Origin: Typha latifolia
Taxonomy: Eukaryota > Streptophyta > Magnoliopsida > Poales > Typhaceae
Reading direction: 5' to 3'
Length of the DNA stretch: 64,000 bases
Assembly (NCBI GenBank): GCA_019914945.1
Contig: CM034104.1
Coordinates: forward strand, 4,032,501-4,096,500
Shown here: positions 62,801 through 64,000 of the stretch, one piece after another
How positions within the stretch are numbered: the stretch's first letter is position 1
How the letters are laid out: each line of letters opens with the position of its first letter
Notes under the pieces: generated by a model
What the model was told of the DNA's origin: nothing
Seen by the model: only the letters and a program-made list of their open reading frames with translations
Databases searched by the model: none
Program-made: the position numbers and the translations under genes

Positions 62801-63100
62801 CCTTCTTCCTTCTCCCTTCTACTCACTTCCTTCATGATTTCTTCAGTGTACCCCAATCAGAAATGTTCAGTTAACAAGTTTGGGTTAATTTTTAATCATT
62901 GTTCATTGGAAATCACTCTAAAGATCTATGGGATCCTTACCTGCTCTGCTACCAACACCTTGAAACCGTGCGGAAAAGTCCAATGTCTCCCGTACTGTCA
63001 TCTCAGGAATATGCAGATCATATTGGCTTATATAAGCTGATGTCTTCTCTGGAATAAACTCATCCAGCCTGAAGCCATTGTATTGAACTTCTCCATTTAC
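50893..63100 (-). CDS. Full-size ABCG/PDR transporter (3' part of gene), with in-frame stop; probable pseudogene
   Basis: Twenty exons on the minus strand: 63100-62941, 62840-62764 (acceptor abnormal), 61957-61904, 61814-61724, 61556-61255, 60702-60421, 60343-60030, 59925-59765, 59685-59582, 59469-59316, 59230-59099, 59031-58907, 58820-58488, 58304-58014, 57580-57497, 55444-55311, 55059-54832, 52114-51943, 51848-51594 and 51159-50893 (TAA). The phases agree throughout. The visible order is the end of NBD1 ([15 protein letters not shown]alker B region), the first membrane domain with FYKQRDF and [17 protein letters not shown], then NBD2 (Walker [41 protein letters not shown]-loop [15 protein letters not shown]) and the second membrane domain ending in KLNFQMR. 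The NBD1 Walker A exon lies past 64000. PDR proteins export terpenoids, hormones or defence compounds at the plasma membrane. A TAA at 54941-54939 interrupts the frame before the second membrane domain. The acceptor of exon 62764-62840 lacks AG at its family-expected position. Introns host a solo LTR and two MITEs. Confidence 0.9.
53328..54630 (+). mobile_element. Solo LTR (long form) inside a transporter intron
   Basis: A 1303-bp unit with TGT...ACA ends, flanked by the perfect 5-bp repeat CATCT (53323-53327 and 54631-54635). It is the same family as 13676-15225 and the inverted-LTR element: it ends GGGTCGTGACA and contains the TACCTAGATTTAA leader end and GTAATAGTCAGTG. The TATA-bearing U3 part is shortened compared with the other copies. 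It carries the intron-like segment 53545-54328 (GTGAGTGGG to ATATTTCAG). The donor flank is AA instead of AG. Its orientation is opposite to that of the transporter. Confidence 0.88.
53545..54328 (+). other. Putative LTR intron, second copy
   Basis: A 784-bp segment starting GTGAGT and ending TTTCCTAATATTTCAG, colinear with the 872-bp segment in the solo LTR at 13676-15225 and absent from the two short LTRs. Two diverged copies keeping the same GT and AG ends argue that the borders are real and not chance. Confidence 0.55.
54939..54941 (-). other. In-frame TAA stop within a transporter exon
   Basis: The exon 55059-54832 reads ...FKACLWK, stop, [11 protein letters not shown]... on the minus strand. 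Relatives have Gln or His between WK and the aromatic residue, so a single change (for example CAA to TAA) explains it. The codons on both sides stay in frame and are well conserved. The stop removes the whole second membrane domain. Confidence 0.85.
57640..57900. repeat. SINE-like or LTR-derived dispersed repeat in a transporter intron
   Basis: Contains GGTCCTGAGTTCAAATCTC (57692-57710), which resembles the B box of tRNA-derived SINEs, followed by a TAGCTTAAGCTTTTA block. The latter is shared in inverse orientation with about 13020 in the kinase gene. No A box or target duplication was confirmed. Confidence 0.35.
60788..61227. mobile_element. Mutator-like MITE in a transporter intron
   Basis: A 440-bp element with inverted ends GGGAAATTTATCAAAAAT and its complement. 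Inverted similarity continues inward (ATTATCGGT against its complement near 61190, ATATTTATCATTTGA against its complement near 61160). It is flanked by TAGGTAAAA (60779-60787) and TAGATAAAA (61228-61236), a 9-bp duplication with one mismatch, as made by Mutator-type transposases. It has no coding capacity. Confidence 0.72.
62060..62621. mobile_element. hAT-like MITE with GC-rich ends in a transporter intron
   Basis: Flanked by a perfect 8-bp duplication TATCTTCC (62052-62059 and 62622-62629). The termini are imperfect inverted repeats: AACGATGGCCGTGCC on the left, and on the right the complement of AAGGATGTTGTGCCGG. Both ends are GC-rich with repeated GGCACGG / CCGTGCC motifs, while the 350-bp middle is extremely AT-rich. 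The 8-bp duplication points to hAT-family transposition. No open frame of note. Confidence 0.72.
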
Positions 63101-64000
63101 CTATAAAAAGAATTTGGAAAAATGTGATCAGGAATATACTTTTCAGCTTTATATGCTAGAAATTACTAAAGAAACATATTTGAGGTTCAAACTTCCAGAG
63201 CTTGTTTCACTTTATTTATGATTAACAAATTTAGTATCTACAAAATCTGATGAAAGCTGAGTGACACTAAAACATAACTAAGTTGTATTTTGGTTGATAA
63301 TCTATTGCTTGTTATCAGTTACCTTTAGTATCTATTTTAAGGTTTTCATTGTAAACTTTTCGCTAGTAGTGGCCTGATTTGAATGTTTGCTGCAAATTGT
63401 ATACTACCAACTGATGGAGCAAAGACATCCTAAGTTGGAATTATTGAGGAGTTATGTAACATGGAAAGCAGTTGTAGCAAGAGGCGAATAACCCCCATCT
63501 GACTAAAAATCTAATGGAAAGATTGATGTGGGTCAATGAATTAATCAGACACTTCAGAAGTCATGCTGATTAGTGGAAATTCAAGAAGAATACTTCAAGT
63601 GGTTGAATCACATGCATATATGAGCCATTGCATTGGTAGAGATCGAAATCATTTACGATGTTGATTGTGCTAGTGATGTTTCCTTGGGTATTTGAGTTTG
63701 AGGACTACAATCGGAGGGAAAGAGAAGTTAGAAGAGAGAGAAAAAGTAGATACAGGAGGATAACAAACTAAAGCACAATCTTTACTCACTGGTTATCCAT
63801 AGATTTTGAAAAGTTCATTACTTTCCTTAGTTTTGTAGACCCCTAATGACGTTCTGATAAATCCACTGCCTGCATTTAGTTCTGTGAACTGGTGTAACTC
63901 CATCATAAATCCATGATTATTGAGTGAACCAATTTGAATGTAGATCCAATGTAGGAAATATTTAATAGTTGATTTTTAATAGTGTGTTCCTGTAAACAAT
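63101..64000 (-). other. Transporter intron (5' part of the gene lies beyond the window)
   Basis: The exon acceptor TTTTTATAG at 63109-63101 shows that an intron continues to the right. No further PDR exon is recognisable up to 64000. The sequence is AT-rich and includes a purine-rich patch near 63715-63760. Confidence 0.6.

Noticed and set aside
1..64000. CRISPR arrays, rRNA genes, bacterial-type operons, endogenous pararetrovirus
   Set aside because: No regularly spaced short repeats, no rRNA-like sequence, no operon layout, and the reverse-transcribing elements all have LTRs, so they are ordinary retrotransposons. No convincing tRNA gene was found by eye either.

Overview
The window is nuclear DNA of a flowering plant. 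It is AT-rich, with spliced genes (GT-AG introns), plant-specific families (SBP-box factor, P-class PPR protein, GPI-anchored X8 protein, full-size ABCG/PDR transporter), several kinds of plant transposon, and a piece of plant mitochondrial nad5 carrying a group II intron. I cannot name the species.

Layout. 1-150 (+): last exon of an unrecognised acidic protein. 1828-3869 (-): GPI-anchored, X8/CBM43 protein with a degenerate GH17-like region. 4200-8000: AT-rich intergenic DNA with one fold-back MITE. About 8600-20840 (+): receptor-like cytoplasmic-domain kinase of the At5g18500/At2g42960 type in seven coding exons. Two of its introns are swollen by a solo LTR (13676-15225) and a deleted Ty3/gypsy element (16346-20121). 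About 23050-32290 (+): a complete 985-residue SPL factor of the SPL1/SPL12 class, 11 exons. 34386-37565 (+): a two-exon chloroplast PPR protein (EMB2750/PPR2-like). 38719-39954: nuclear mitochondrial insertion (nad5 exon 1 end, intron 1, exon 2 start). 42317-49609: nested repeats, namely a rearranged gypsy copy with inverted LTRs and a non-coding LTR element. 50893-63100 (-): a full-size ABCG/PDR transporter whose 5' end lies beyond the window. It carries an in-frame stop codon and an abnormal splice acceptor, and its introns hold another solo LTR and two MITEs.

The host genes look like independent housekeeping, signalling or defence genes; nothing suggests one pathway. What ties the window together is a single LTR-retrotransposon family (termini TGTCAGAAC...GGGTCGTGACA), present as four LTRs at three insertion sites. 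Each site has its own perfect 5-bp target duplication: AGAAA, AGAAC or CATCT. The long LTRs contain a segment with perfect GT-AG intron borders downstream of a TATA box. The short LTRs lack exactly that segment, as if copied from a spliced RNA. One insertion consists of two short LTRs in inverted orientation around a 3' pol fragment, yet has a proper target duplication. I regard this family (an intron inside the LTR leader, spliced progeny and an inverted-LTR integrant) as the most novel signal in the window.

Exon coordinates were worked out by hand from reading frames and splice signals. For the kinase, SPL, PPR and X8 genes the summed exon lengths are exact multiples of three.
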